DNA of 36,630 nucleotides, taken from positions 1 to 36,630 of the forward strand of contig JASVEC010000172.1 of the NCBI GenBank assembly GCA_030770535.1, in the 5' to 3' direction. Positions 9,226 through 19,859 of this stretch are shown piece after piece. Position 1 is the stretch's first letter; every line of letters begins with the position of its first letter. A program made the translations under genes and the position numbers. Below the pieces are notes generated by a model. The model did no database searches, was not told where the DNA came from, and was given only the letters and a program-made list of their open reading frames with translations. This DNA comes from Batkoa obscura. Lineage: Eukaryota; Entomophthoromycota; Entomophthoromycetes; Entomophthorales; Batkoaceae.

Positions 9226-11560
9226 ACTACTTTATTGATTACTCTATCCATAATTCAGAACTCAAAAATTGGATGAAAAAATGGAACTAATTCGGATATC
9301 CCAATGAAGATTTTGGACTTGGTGAGCACAACCAGCTGGTATAGGTACTGCATCACCAGATTTTTGATAAATTTGGCGACCTATTACATTATAGTCATTT
9401 ACAAGGTCTTCTGGGTCTTTTTCAGTCAAATAAACAGCTTGGTCATAAATTAGATGAAAATTCACATAATCTCTCTTATATTTTAATATGAATTTTTTAA
9501 GCATCCCTGTATTCTCTTTCAAAAATGTGTCACAAAGCATCTGGTTCATTCGAAATGCCTAAGGAGTAGTTCATTATATTAACGGCATCTGCGGCATGCA
9601 AATGAAGTGGTGTGGTGCTAAATTTCTTACTATTTTTGTAATAATAGGAATTGTACATTTTTGGTCCCAGATCTGGGACAACGTGAATATCTGGCAGATA
9701 TGAAACTAGTTTAAACTTACTATCATATCTCATATACTCTGGAAATGCCATAAGGTTCACAAAATCGTTATAAAGCCATTCAAAGGATACTTTGAAGCTT
9801 GTGGCAGATTGTTAACTCTTATTCTTGGTTGGTATATGTTTTCTGTTCATTTAGACTCCTCTGTCCTAATTATTAAAGTTGATAAAAAGACCTTTTAAAT
9901 TTAAGCTATCATCTTTTTATTATTTAAATAAACAATTTTTTAACTTTTACATAATACTTGACAAAGAATGAAGGATCCGCTGCATACCTTAATGAGCTTA
10001 TATCTAGCAGGCTTACCATCGGAGTACCTTTTCTTCATTTTACTTGAAAATAGGCTGACTCAATAAATTCTCTTTTTGCAAATCAGTAGGGATGGGTGGG
10101 ATAATCAAGATTAGGTAACAACTCACTTCTTATGCTTTCCTGACTATTTGAAATATCAGCTGGGTTGTATACAAGGACAGGATCATAAAAGTTTTTAAAT
10201 TGTTTTGATGTGTAATCAGAAAACGGTAAAAGCACTCTACGTGTGTAGAAGCTACTTTTTGATCTACAAGAGATAGTACAATTAAAAAGGTTTTTTTGAC
10301 ACCAAATTCATCATAAAATTCTTTATAACATAAAGCGTATAGCTCAACACCACATCTATGACACATATAGAAAAAGGAGAATATTGAAGCTCTACATTTA
10401 TTACTAAGCTGTGCTATAGACTGAGTCATTTTATGATAATACATGTCATTTCCAGATTCCTTATAAACTTCAATTTTATTTTTAATACTTCTTTTAATGC
10501 TAAATTGCTATATTTTTCTACATATTTGTATCTTTCATTTCTAGCTTCATTATTATATATAATTAGTGACGCTATTAGTAAGTTGGGAGGCCTGAATGGA
10601 TTTATATTCCTTGCTTATTTTCCTGAATCATTTCTTTGCTTTCATCTTCATTTTCAAGTATAGTTACTCATTCTATTGCTACTTGGGTCAGGTTATAGCA
10701 TTCAGTTCCACCCGTATTAGGAGAATCTTCGAGTTTAGCGCTATCCGGCACTATATTCTCCTGGGATTTACTTAATCTGGGTAAGTTTTTTTGGGTCATT
10801 TCTTTTGTAGCTACTTTGTTGCTTTTAAGGATTGAATCAGGATTATTATCATTATCTTTAATTGAGAGGAAAACAGTAAAATTGAGGATATAATGCCTTT
10901 ATCAAAGTATTGAATTTCAAAAAACGTTAAAAGGGAATCTGGATTGTATTCAAACTCATTTTTTCTGAACATTCACTAAGATTCTTTACAAACTCGAACC
11001 AGTTCAATAATCAAGTTTTAAAAAATGACTATTAACGATACAATTTAAAATTTAAATCTATTGAGTTTTGAAATTGAAGCTTGAATTCTTCATAGGTGGA
11101 GCGTAAGGTAAAAATAAGTTGTCCTCCTTTTGGCGATGATATTGGATTAAAATTAAATTCACAAATAATTTTCTTGTCTTTTCCATGTAATCTTTTAATA
11201 AGGATGTTTGAAATCAAAAGCATCAATAAAGGTACTTCATCTTTGTCAAATAATGTATTGGATTCTTTTATTTTTTTGTAGCTATCTCAATAAGATTCCT
11301 CTTTTCGGCTTATTTTTTTGTTGCTTTTAAACCTTGCATTGCATTTTCAATTGGTTCTCATCCTTTTTGAATACTTTATAGATGGCTCACACTTCTTTAA
11401 TCTTGTTAACATGCTCATTAAATAAAATGTTGACATCAAACTTTTCAAAAGCAAAAGGAGATATATACTTCAACTTTAATGCTTCTGATTACCTCTTCAG
11501 CTTTATCAACAGTTTCTTATACATTTATTTTAATTACAGCTTGTAATTGATTAAAAGTCT
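9226..11560 (-). pseudogene. Decayed KDM3-type JmjC histone demethylase gene, copy A
   Basis: Read on the minus strand, order and motifs match fungal/animal KDM3-type proteins. Near 11500-11030 lies an N-terminal region of unknown function. Near 10440-10310 is a zinc-finger-like segment (ASIFSFFYMCHRCGVELYAL). From 9760 comes the JmjC domain: EYMRYDSKFKLVSYLPD, PDLGPKMYNSYYYK, TTPLHLHAADAVNIMNY and GDAVPIPAGCAHQVQNL. Frames change repeatedly and stops are common throughout, so no full protein can be made. The iron-binding HxD motif reads HLH instead of HLD, while the distal His (GCAHQV) remains. Family role: Fe(II)/2-oxoglutarate-dependent removal of methyl groups from histone H3K9. Copy B at 14110-16900 shares the same order, and each copy is followed by a LITAF-like gene on the opposite strand. 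Confidence 0.75.
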
Positions 11561-11725
11561 TTATTTTTATACTTTTTTATGACATTCCCAATTGTTCTAT
11601 TAGCTAAACTTGAAATTTAGATTCGAAAAAAAACTCAGATCAAGACCATATCGAATTCATATAATACTTATATTGATTTTACTTGACCTTTGAGGTGATA
11701 AAAAAGCTTTACTGCCTTTTTTTAG

Positions 11726-12329
11726 AGCTATCAAGCTTACAATCTTAAAAAATATTGACTAACTTTTAAATAGAAAATAAGATGATACTTTCTCCAGTAA
11801 CTTAGTATCTTTTAAAAATATATATTAATGTAATTTAAAGATGTAAACTAGCTTAAGAACTCGAGACATTTGCTCAGTTATTGGCATTTCCTTATAATTG
11901 TTAATGATTAGATATACATTTCGCATCTTTACATCAACTTATATCTTCAAACCTACATTGGCAGTTCCCTTAAAACTGATGAAAATATTAGAGCTTTTTC
12001 ATTTACTTTAAGACATCTTTTGTCATGTGATCTTAAACCTGTAAAGTTAAATATTTAAAATAAAAAACCGTATTGTAACAATATATAAAGAAAGAAAGAA
12101 AGAAAAAAAAATAACAGTTTAATTCTAAAGTAATTTTTAAAGTCAAAAACTTATGGATAACATAGATGTTGAAAGTGGCAAATTGAATCAATCTCCACCA
12201 TCATATATGGCAATTGGTTCATCTCATTCAAATCAAACTATACTTATAAGACAACCTGAAATCTTAGAACTAAGTAGAAGGGGAGTAGCCATTTTAGTTT
12301 GTCCATTCGAAAATAAGGAAGTAACTACT
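11726..12329 (+). repeat. Near-identical duplicated tract, copy A (promoter plus codons 1-59)
   Basis: This 604-bp stretch is matched by 17111..17817 with only two substitutions that I can see (near 11932 and 11941), apart from a 103-bp insertion in the other copy. It covers the LITAF-like promoter and the first 59 codons. On the left, similarity drops to the diverged level of the JmjC remnants. On the right, it stops between codons 59 and 60. Confidence 0.9.
12082..12089 (+). promoter_or_regulatory. TATA box of the LITAF-like gene at 12153
   Basis: TATATAAA begins 71 bp before the ATG and is followed by an AAAG tandem repeat. The same box occurs at the same distance in the duplicate copy (17570), and a TATAAATA lies 66 bp before the third intact copy. 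Confidence 0.55.
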
Positions 12330-12569
12330 AAACTTAAATATAAACTTAATAAAAATAGATGGATCTGTTTATTTTATAGTTCCTTAATAAGTCTTATGAT
12401 CCTATCGGAGTCTGATTCCTATACCGCTGTGCTTCCTTATTTTCTAATCAATGGTTTTATTTTTCTTATAAGTATTCTAGATAGTAATTGTTATGATGAG
12501 ATCCATCTCTGTTCTTCTTGCGATAGAGTTGTTGCTATTGCTAAAGAGAATAATAATGTAGATGAGTAA
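12153..12569 (+). CDS. LITAF-like membrane-associated zinc-knuckle protein, copy A
   Basis: Single-exon gene of 138 residues. Residues 15-18 are PPSY, a PPxY motif of the kind that binds WW domains of NEDD4/Rsp5 ligases. Residues 29-48 hold TILIRQPEILELSRRGVAIL, shared by all copies. The first knuckle reads CPFENKEV (Cys50). A hydrophobic stretch follows (about 70-110), then the second knuckle IHLCSSCDRVVAIAK and a short acidic tail. The LITAF/SIMPLE family has the same plan: CxxC, a membrane-dipping hydrophobic segment, then HxCxxC. Family role: peripheral membrane protein of endosomes linked to protein sorting. Unlike the family norm, the first knuckle keeps only one Cys (CPFE). Codons 1-59 are almost identical to copy B and everything after differs. 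Confidence 0.8.
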   Translation: MDNIDVESGKLNQSPPSYMAIGSSHSNQTILIRQPEILELSRRGVAILVCPFENKEVTTKLKYKLNKNRWICLFYSSLISLMILSESDSYTAVLPYFLINGFIFLISILDSNCYDEIHLCSSCDRVVAIAKENNNVDE

Positions 12570-12665
12570 AATGTGGATCGTTTCCTGATTTACTATTAAC
12601 TATACTATAGCTCTTAGTTATGAACTATTGGATGATATCACTGTAATTTTTTGAAAATAAAAATA

Positions 12666-12764
12666 AGGGGATGTACTTTTTTATTTAAGAATTTTACCAA
12701 CAATCTTTCCACTCAAATAGCGCTTAAAAACTGGAAAAATAATGAAATCAAAAAAATATCCCCA
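12666..12764 (+). mobile_element. TA-flanked miniature element, copy 4
   Basis: Full-length plus copy: AGGGGATGTACTTTTTT to ATATCCCCA, TA on both sides. It lies 96 bp after the stop of the LITAF-like gene. Confidence 0.85.
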
Positions 12765-13214
12765 TAAGTATTTAAATTTGTTCATAACACTTTTAATCAT
12801 TAGTATTGATGATTTGGTTTAAAATAGACCTCATTAAATATAATATTTCTTTGAGTATAAACTTTGTTTTGAAAATTATAACTTATAAGTGAAATAACTA
12901 ATTAGTATGATTTATGAATATCAGGGATTTTCTATTGAGCTTTTTCAATTATACAAATCTCAAAGCTATTAAAGAATCAATGAGTTTTTTAAATATATTT
13001 AACTTTTAAAGACATTGATCTATCATAGAATTTTGCATAAAAAGTACATTATAAAATAAATTTAATATCTAATTGAAAATGTTATAGGATATATTTGACT
13101 CTAAAAGTCATATTGATAAAGCGATAAAGCAAGTATAAATTAAAGAACATAAGAACAACCACAAGTATAAATGGTTAAGTAGATTAAAATAAAAAAGATA
13201 TGAATTTAAACTTT

Positions 13215-13616
13215 ATGGATTATGGGGACATCGAAAGCAGCTGTTCACTTATTAGGCCATCAATATCAAAAGGGTTAAAAGATTTCTCTCATATGAGCAA
13301 AGCTATATTTATAAATCAGCCCAAAACCTCCCAATTGCTAAAAAAGGAACGATAACCTTAATTTATCGATTTGAATAAGACAATAGGCACTGAGCTCAAG
13401 TATGAAGTTGGGTCTAAGGCAAATTGTATCGTACTTGTCTTAATTTTTACTTAATTCACAGTTCTTTTTCTTTGGAAATATTTAAGGTCTATTTCAATCC
13501 ATACTTCATATTGTACTTTCTATCCCTTTAGATTTCAATCACTGAAAATTGTCCTTTCTATAGTAAAACTCACAATTGTCTTGTAGTTGGGTTATTGGTA
13601 TTTATAAGTAAAACTA
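13215..13616 (+). pseudogene. Decayed LITAF-like gene copy 2
   Basis: The start MDYGDIESSCSLI parallels MDNIDVESGKLNQ of the intact copies. AIFINQPKTSQLLKKER aligns with TILIRQPEILELSRRG, and GTELKYEVGSK with the segment after the first knuckle. The end, HNCLV...VVGLLVFISK, aligns with HxCPSCDRVVAIAK. At least three stops and several frame changes are present, and the Cys pairs of both knuckles are eroded. It is the most decayed recognisable member and lies between copy A and the second JmjC remnant. Confidence 0.65.
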
Positions 13617-13807
13617 AGATCATTTAGAGTTTCTTTGTATGTATATTATTAGTCAGAATAAAGACAGCATTTTGTCCTTAATAATATCAATATAGTGACC
13701 AAATTCATTTATAAGATCGAAGTAACTATTTAACTACAGTGCTTGATAAAAGCGTATATGTTTGAAATATTTAAAGTTGGATAAGATTTTAGATAATCAA
13801 AAAGATA

Positions 13808-13906
13808 GGGGGATGTATTTTTTGTTTAAAAACTTTATTAACAATCTTTCCACTGAAGTAATGCCTAAAAAATGAAAAAAATAATGAAACCAAAAAAACA
13901 TCCCCA
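13808..13906 (+). mobile_element. TA-flanked miniature element, copy 5
   Basis: Full-length plus copy: GGGGGATGTATTTTTTG to AACATCCCCA, TA on both sides. Confidence 0.85.
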
Positions 13907-14109
13907 TATAATTCATTTTCACACTTGGGTATATTATTAGTTAATAAATTAGTAAGTTAGCAAATCATCTATTTTATTAAACTTTTATAACTTTTCAACT
14001 TGGTTGTAATGCTAACTATATAATCAGGTCATGGTCTATATTAACACCTATTTCTTCTTATTATTGATTTATGATATCAAATCCCATTATCTATTCCTTT
14101 TTACTTTTC

Positions 14110-16900
14110 TTAGCTCTGTATTTTCAAGTCGCTGCTAGAAGTATCTCTTTTACTTATATCACTAGGTTGGAAATTTGTAGGCAGGCTATAATTGAGAATT
14201 TCACTTTGTAAAACTGAGTTACCAATAGCTTTTTCTTCCATAGTGTCCCAAACATTAGCTAATAAACTGGATGTATTTGAAACATCTACACACTTGGAAC
14301 GATTATATGCAAGAGATTATGAGTCATTGGTAAGTCATACATAAACGGATGCACTTTCTGGGGCTACGAAATCCATTGAAATATTTATACAATGATGAAA
14401 GTTTTAAGTTTGATGCGCGCAACCAGCTGGTATAGGTACCACATCATCAGGTCTTTGGTAAACCTGATAATTAGCAAGGTCTTCTAAGCTCTCCTCATCA
14501 AAATGTAAAGTTTGGTCATGTATTGGATCATCAATGTTTTTATCTTTGTTTTTTTAATATAGGCTTCTTAACATCATTTATATCTTCCCTTTTGGATGTG
14601 TCACAATGCACTTAATTCATTTAAATCACTTGAGGAGTAGCTCATTATGTTAATGATATCTACCATATCTAAATTCAAGGAAATGATGTCAAATCCTTTA
14701 CTAGCCTCATAGTAATAAGAGCTATCTCTGTATCTTTGATTTAAGATCTGAAACAATATGGATGTCTGGTAAATATAGAAGTAAATTGAATTCACCTTCA
14801 TATTTCATATACTCCGAGAATAGTCCAAGATTTATAAAATTATTATAAAGGCATTCAAAGTGCTACTTAGAAGTGATGTCTGCCTCCCAGTTCTTAATCA
14901 TAACTGGTATTTGTCATTTTTTATACTGGACTCCTTTTTTTACTGTTAAAATTACCAAAAAACTTCACAACTTTTAATCCGTTAATTTTTTCCCATTCAA
15001 ATGTATAACTTTAATTATAAATTTTCCATAATAATTGATAAAGAACAAAGAATCAATCATATACTTTGATGAGCTCATATCAAGCTCAATTACCATTGGC
15101 GTACCCTTTCTCCATGTTACTTGGAAATTAGGTAGTTTGATATCTTTTTTCCCTCGGAATGGATAAGGATAAGAAGTATAATTAATTTTACGAAATAGTT
15201 TATTTATAACATTTTCGTTTTTATTTGAATTTGAATTTGAATTTGAATTCAGATAATTTATATCTAAACACATAATTACAAAACTTCTTGAATACACTTA
15301 GTCTATAAAAAAAATGGTAAAAACATTCTACATGTATAAGAATTGTCTTCTGACTTAGGTTCTCTAAAACAGCTAAAAGGATTTAATCTAATATTAAATT
15401 TATTCTAAAAACTTTTATAGTATAAAGCACATAACTCAACACCGCATTTACAGCACATATAGGAAAAGCAGAAAATAGAAGTTATGCATTTATCACAAAT
15501 CTGTACCATAGGCTGAACTATTGGGCGATAATGCATGTTATTTCCAAATGTTTTGTGAATTTTAATCTCATTTTTAATGCTTTTTTTAATCCAGGGTTAA
15601 TTACTTTTTAATATATCCATAATCCTACTCTATAGCTTCATTATTATAGATAGTTAATAATGATATCGGTAAGTTTGGAGGCGTAAATACATCATTAAAT
15701 TGCCGTTTGATTATTGTATATCTTTTATGATTGTGGATTTTTTGTTTAAATTTTTCATATTCATTTACTTTAGTAGAAGCATAACTTTCAGCCAATTCAT
15801 TATTCTCATTCTTGGTAAATAATTGTGTAACTCCAGATCTAGATTTACCTCTTTGCTTCTCAACACATATTTTCCAACGACTAAATTTATTAATACTTTT
15901 GGAATTACATGGTTGGTTTTGAACAATATTGAGATCAAGCTCTGAATCCTTGCAAGCTTTCAACGATTCATCAACATGGATTTCTAATTCTTCTATATCG
16001 CTTAAATAGCCTAACATTGACTTTAAAAATCGCCTTAACTCTTTCTTTAATAATAGGTTTAAATTAGGGTATCAATTCCATCCGCATTATGAGTCTTTTC
16101 AAATTCACCGTTATTAGCACTATAACCTGCTATCCTTTATCTAAATTTCTTAAATTTACCTCCATGCTTTTCTTTGCAATAGGTTCATTAATTTGATAAA
16201 TAGAATTAAAATCGAAATTATTACCTTGAGTCGAATCCAAAGAGATAGTTAAAGTTGGTGGCTTTATATACTTATCAAAGCATTGAATTGCAAAAATAGC
16301 GAAAGGGGATCTGGGTTGAATTTAAATCCATTTATTTTTTATCATTCACTAAGATCCCTCATAAACTTCAATCAGCTTAATAATAATGCCCCAGAAAAGG
16401 GATAATCGTAGTTTAATTTAAAAGCCAAGATGGGATGATTTCTGGGATTTAATTTTGAATTCTTCATAGATAGATTATAAGTCGCAAATAATCCGTTCTC
16501 CTTCTATCAACAACATTAGATTAGAGTTAAATCTACGATAATTTGTTTGTCATTTGTATCCAGTCTCTTAACAAGTATATTTGAGATCAAAAGTATCAAC
16601 AAAGGTGCTTCGTCTCTGTTAAATATCGTATTGAACTCTTTTATCTTGTATAACTATTGAGTAACGATATCTTTTTTTGACCTATCTTTTATTGCTGTTG
16701 AACCTTGAATTGTCTTTTTAGCCTGATTCATTTTTTTTGAATATTCCATAGGTTGCTTTTAATTTGTCTTTAATCTTAAGGACATCCGCATCAATTAATG
16801 TGTTGAAGTCAACCTTCTCAAAAGTAAAAGGAAGCTTATCTACTTCAAATTTGGAGATATTCACTATACCCTCGATTTTGCTAATAGCCTCCTTATTCAT
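14110..16900 (-). pseudogene. Decayed KDM3-type JmjC histone demethylase gene, copy B
   Basis: On the minus strand an open N-terminal stretch from 16900 (MNKEAISKIEGIVNISKF...) is followed by stops, then a 130-codon open piece (16017..15625). Next comes a zinc-finger-like part near 15535-15410 (SIFCFSYMCCKCGVELCAL) and a JmjC lead-in at 15297..14974 (FQVTWRKGTPMVIELD). The JmjC core follows at 14801..14420 (SLNLDMVDIINIMSY; VPIPAGCAHQT) and then INISMDFVAPESAS near 14390. The HxD iron motif reads NLD (His lost). The distal His is still present. Many stops and frame changes break the gene, but longer stretches stay open than in copy A, and it extends further at the C-terminal end. A TTTGAA repeat (15218-15249) encodes alternating Asn/Ser. 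Confidence 0.77.
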
Positions 16901-17207
16901 TTACAGCTAATTACAAGTGTAATTAAAATATTTGGTTATTTTTATACACTTAAATTTTTTATGACGTTTTATTGATTTCTATTGGTTAAATTTGTAACAA
17001 CTTTACATTCAGTTGGTTGTTTGAATAAGATGGTATTGACCCCATACATAACACACATATTGACCATACTTAATTTTTAGGAGTAAGGAAATTTTACTGC
17101 TTTTCATTAAAGCTATCAAGCTTACAATCTTAAAAAATATTGACTAACTTTTAAATAGAAAATAAGATGATACTTTCTCCAGTAACTTAGTATCTTTTAA
17201 AAATATA

Positions 17208-17308
17208 TGGGGATATATTTTTGTGTTTAAGAATTTTATCAACAAATTCTCCACTCAAATAGCGCTTAAAAAGTGGAAAAAATAATGAAGTCAAAAAAAA
17301 CACTCCCA
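17208..17308 (+). mobile_element. TA-flanked miniature element, copy 6 (type copy; filled site)
   Basis: 101 bp, TGGGGATATATTTTTGTG to AAAACACTCCCA, with TA at 17206-17207 and 17309-17310. The paralogous empty site is at 11821-11822 with a single TA, so both edges and the target duplication are directly defined. This copy sets the plus orientation used for the whole family. Confidence 0.95.
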
Positions 17309-17569
17309 TATATTAATGTAATTTAAAGATGTAAACTAGCTTAAGAACTCGAGACATTTGCTCAGTTATTGGCATTTCCTTATAATTGTTAATGATTAGA
17401 CATACATTTTGCATCTTTACATCAACTTATATCTTCAAACCTACATTGGCAGTTCCCTTAAAACTGATGAAAATATTAGAGCTTTTTCATTTACTTTAAG
17501 ACATCTTTTGTCATGTGATCTTAAACCTGTAAAGTTAAATATTTAAAATAAAAAACCGTATTGTAACAA

Positions 17570-17577
17570 TATATAAA
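17570..17577 (+). promoter_or_regulatory. TATA box of the LITAF-like gene at 17641
   Basis: TATATAAA, 71 bp before the ATG, inside the duplicated tract and identical to 12082-12089. Confidence 0.55.
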
Positions 17578-17640
17578 GAAAGAAAGAAAGAAAAAAAAAT
17601 AACAGTTTAATTCTAAAGTAATTTTTAAAGTCAAAAACTT

Positions 17641-18045
17641 ATGGATAACATAGATGTTGAAAGTGGCAAATTGAATCAATCTCCACCATCATATATGGCA
17701 ATTGGTTCATCTCATTCAAATCAAACTATACTTATAAGACAACCTGAAATCTTAGAACTAAGTAGAAGGGGAGTAGCCATTTTAGTTTGTCCATTCGAAA
17801 ATAAGGAAGTAACTACTGAGATTAGCTATGAGTCCGGGTTTAGGGTGTTTTCTAGCGCAATTGTTTTTTTCCTTGTTTTCCTTTTAACTCTTTTGCCCTT
17901 GCTGTCTTTAGTGTCAGGTGCTTTTATATTCTATTATACCATCTTTTGGTATCTTTTAGGATTTTATATCTTCAATAAAGATTTTCTTTACCTCCAAATT
18001 CATCGCTGCCCTTCTTGTGATCGAATTGTTGCTACTGCCAAGTGA
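17641..18045 (+). CDS. LITAF-like membrane-associated zinc-knuckle protein, copy B
   Basis: Single-exon gene of 134 residues. Codons 1-59 are identical to copy A, including PPSY at 15-18 and CPFE at 50-53. From residue 60 the protein is different: EISYESGF, then two strongly hydrophobic stretches (about 67-90 and 93-108), then IHRCPSCDRIVATAK at the end. The second knuckle is complete (HxCPSC), unlike CSSC in copy A. The hydrophobic part is long enough to cross or dip into a membrane twice. Likely an endosomal membrane-surface protein by family, with function in this organism unknown. Confidence 0.8.
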   Translation: MDNIDVESGKLNQSPPSYMAIGSSHSNQTILIRQPEILELSRRGVAILVCPFENKEVTTEISYESGFRVFSSAIVFFLVFLLTLLPLLSLVSGAFIFYYTIFWYLLGFYIFNKDFLYLQIHRCPSCDRIVATAK

Positions 18046-18306
18046 TTATATGGTTGAAGTTAAAATGCGGTGTAAATATCATATCTCAGCTAATAGTAAT
18101 ATTATGACTTTTATTTACAAGTTATTAAATAAAGTTAACACTTTAACTAGTTTATGCTTTTTTTATTATTGACTTTAAGGACTTTATTTTTAAAAATGAT
18201 AGTATGATATTATTTTTTAAAATAAACGTTAGGATTATATCATAGATTACAAGGAAATAGTGAATTTCATACTATAAGCTATAAAAATTTTGAGTATACA
18301 AGTATA

Positions 18307-18405
18307 TGGGAATGTATTTCTGTATTTAGGGATTTTACTAGCAACTTTCCTGTTCAAATAGCGCTTAAAAATGAAAAAAGTAATGAAGCCAAAAAAAAAT
18401 CCTCA
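18307..18405 (+). mobile_element. TA-flanked miniature element, copy 7
   Basis: Plus copy, TGGGAATGTATTTCTG to AAATCCTCA, TA on both sides. The inner blocks are moderately diverged (TTCCTGTTCAAATAGCGC). Confidence 0.8.
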
Positions 18406-18555
18406 TATAATAATAAAATATAAGTTATCGTTTTATTAACATATTTAATCAAGAGCTGATAATTTTAAACAAACGTGTAAAAATATTTAGTATAATTTTA
18501 TTAAATTAGCGGATTAAAACAGAAAATATATTTAATAAAATAAAGGTATGTTATA

Positions 18556-18654
18556 TGAGAGTGTTTTTTTTGACTTCATTATTTTTTCCATTTTTAAGTG
18601 CTATTTGAGTGGAAAATTTGTAGTAAAATTCTTAAACACAAAAATACATCCACA
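18556..18654 (-). mobile_element. TA-flanked miniature element, copy 8
   Basis: Reverse copy, TGAGAGTGTTTTTTTTG to ATACATCCACA, TA on both sides. Confidence 0.8.
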
Positions 18655-18737
18655 TATCATTTACTTTTAAATCTTATGCTAAAAAATAAGTGCAAAGTTT
18701 TAATGATTTTTCATCATTAGAACATTAGGATAACATC

Positions 18738-18833
18738 CAGAGATGTTTTTTTAAAAATTTTATTAATAATCTTTCTACTCAAATAGCGTTTAAAAAATGG
18801 AAAAAGTAACAAAACCGAAAAAAAACACCCCCA
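18738..18833 (+). mobile_element. Miniature element, copy 9 (worn left end)
   Basis: Plus copy with a degraded left tip (CAGAGATGTTTTTT) and a good right end (AACACCCCCA). The core CTCAAATAGCGTTTAAAA is kept. TA flanks are not clear. Confidence 0.7.
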
Positions 18834-19341
18834 TCTCTTTGTTTGGTTATCTTTTAATTTGATTCATCACCTTCCATATATTTTCCTTACTATATTTGAT
18901 GTTCAGTATTATCGATCTTTTAATTTATACTCTTTATAGATAAAATAAACCACTACTTATTTTGAGTGTAGATAAAAAATTTATTTGGTGAATTAGTTAA
19001 AATCAAAATTTAATTTTAGTTATTACAACATCTGTACACTACTTTTTATTATCAACGACAAGAAACTTAAAAATAAGCACAATAGTGTATATGATTATTA
19101 CATTTTTTAGGTAAAAGCTTAAATAAAGCACCTTGGTTTTTAAATGATCAAACCACCTGTTTAAGGTTTATTTAAATTTTTCGTAGTAGACTTTTAAAAT
19201 CTTAGGAGATTGGAGCTAAGTGTCATATTTATATGATAGTTTATTTTTATAGCATCAAATGAAATATGCATTATAGGGACATCCCTTTATCTACATGGGT
19301 TGGGGATCATAATCCAAGTCAAAGAGAAAGAGGATAGTAAA
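18834..19341. other. Gene-free AT-rich stretch
   Basis: About 500 bp between a miniature element and the 3' end of the MAPEG gene. No gene or repeat recognised. Confidence 0.45.
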
Positions 19342-19764
19342 TTAGTAAATTGAGTTTGATACGAGTGGAACAATAAAAAGTATAAGATTGGCTAAAAAAC
19401 CAATTATGAAAGCAACAGCACGAATTGATGCTTTATCAAATATATAAGCCGGAATAAAAATCAATCTAGTAATAAGATAAATTAAAGCAAGTAAAGCTGC
19501 TGCAGTTTCATTACCATTACCAATTTTATTTGCCAGTATAGAAAAAGCAAACCACACAAAACCTTCATTTATGTTGTTATGAGCATATAGAGCGCGTTGT
19601 GCAAATCCTGGTAAAGTTTTATATTGTTCACGAGGATTATTAATATCAAAGCCATCATTAGCTTTCCATTGGGCTATCCTTACTGGGATCATACATAAGA
19701 ACCAGGCAAGGAAGAGGATAAAGCAGACAATGAATTGAATTTTATCTTCTGTTGAATAATACAT
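19342..19764 (-). CDS. MAPEG family membrane protein
   Basis: Single-exon gene of 140 residues with four hydrophobic segments (about 10-30, 66-85, 88-108, 114-137). Between the first two lies the family signature: NNPREQYKTLPGFAQRALYAHNNINEGF. NPRE-type and RA..AHxNxxE motifs are typical of the membrane-associated proteins in eicosanoid and glutathione metabolism. Length is normal for the family. The bacterial/fungal branch is mostly uncharacterised; some members are glutathione transferases or peroxidases. A TATATAAA (19804..19797 on this strand) precedes the ATG by about 33 bp. This is the only intact non-LITAF gene in the accessory region. Confidence 0.88.
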   Translation of the reverse strand: MYYSTEDKIQFIVCFILFLAWFLCMIPVRIAQWKANDGFDINNPREQYKTLPGFAQRALYAHNNINEGFVWFAFSILANKIGNGNETAAALLALIYLITRLIFIPAYIFDKASIRAVAFIIGFLANLILFIVPLVSNSIY

Positions 19765-19859
19765 TTCTAATTATCTGTGCTATCAAACCTATTTTCTTTA
19801 TATACTTTTTAGTTTCTATTTAGCATGAAAATGAATGTGCTAACTAATACAGATTAAGC

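Larger units (their letters stand above)
17111..17817 (+). repeat. Near-identical duplicated tract, copy B, with a 103-bp insertion
   Basis: Partner of 11726..12329. The extra 103 bp is exactly one miniature element of 101 bp plus one TA. The tract ends after codon 59 of the LITAF-like gene. Confidence 0.9.

Noticed and set aside
9262-9760. Two minus-strand open frames as separate genes
   Set aside because: Together they cover one JmjC domain in shifted frames with a damaged iron site, so they are parts of one decayed gene.
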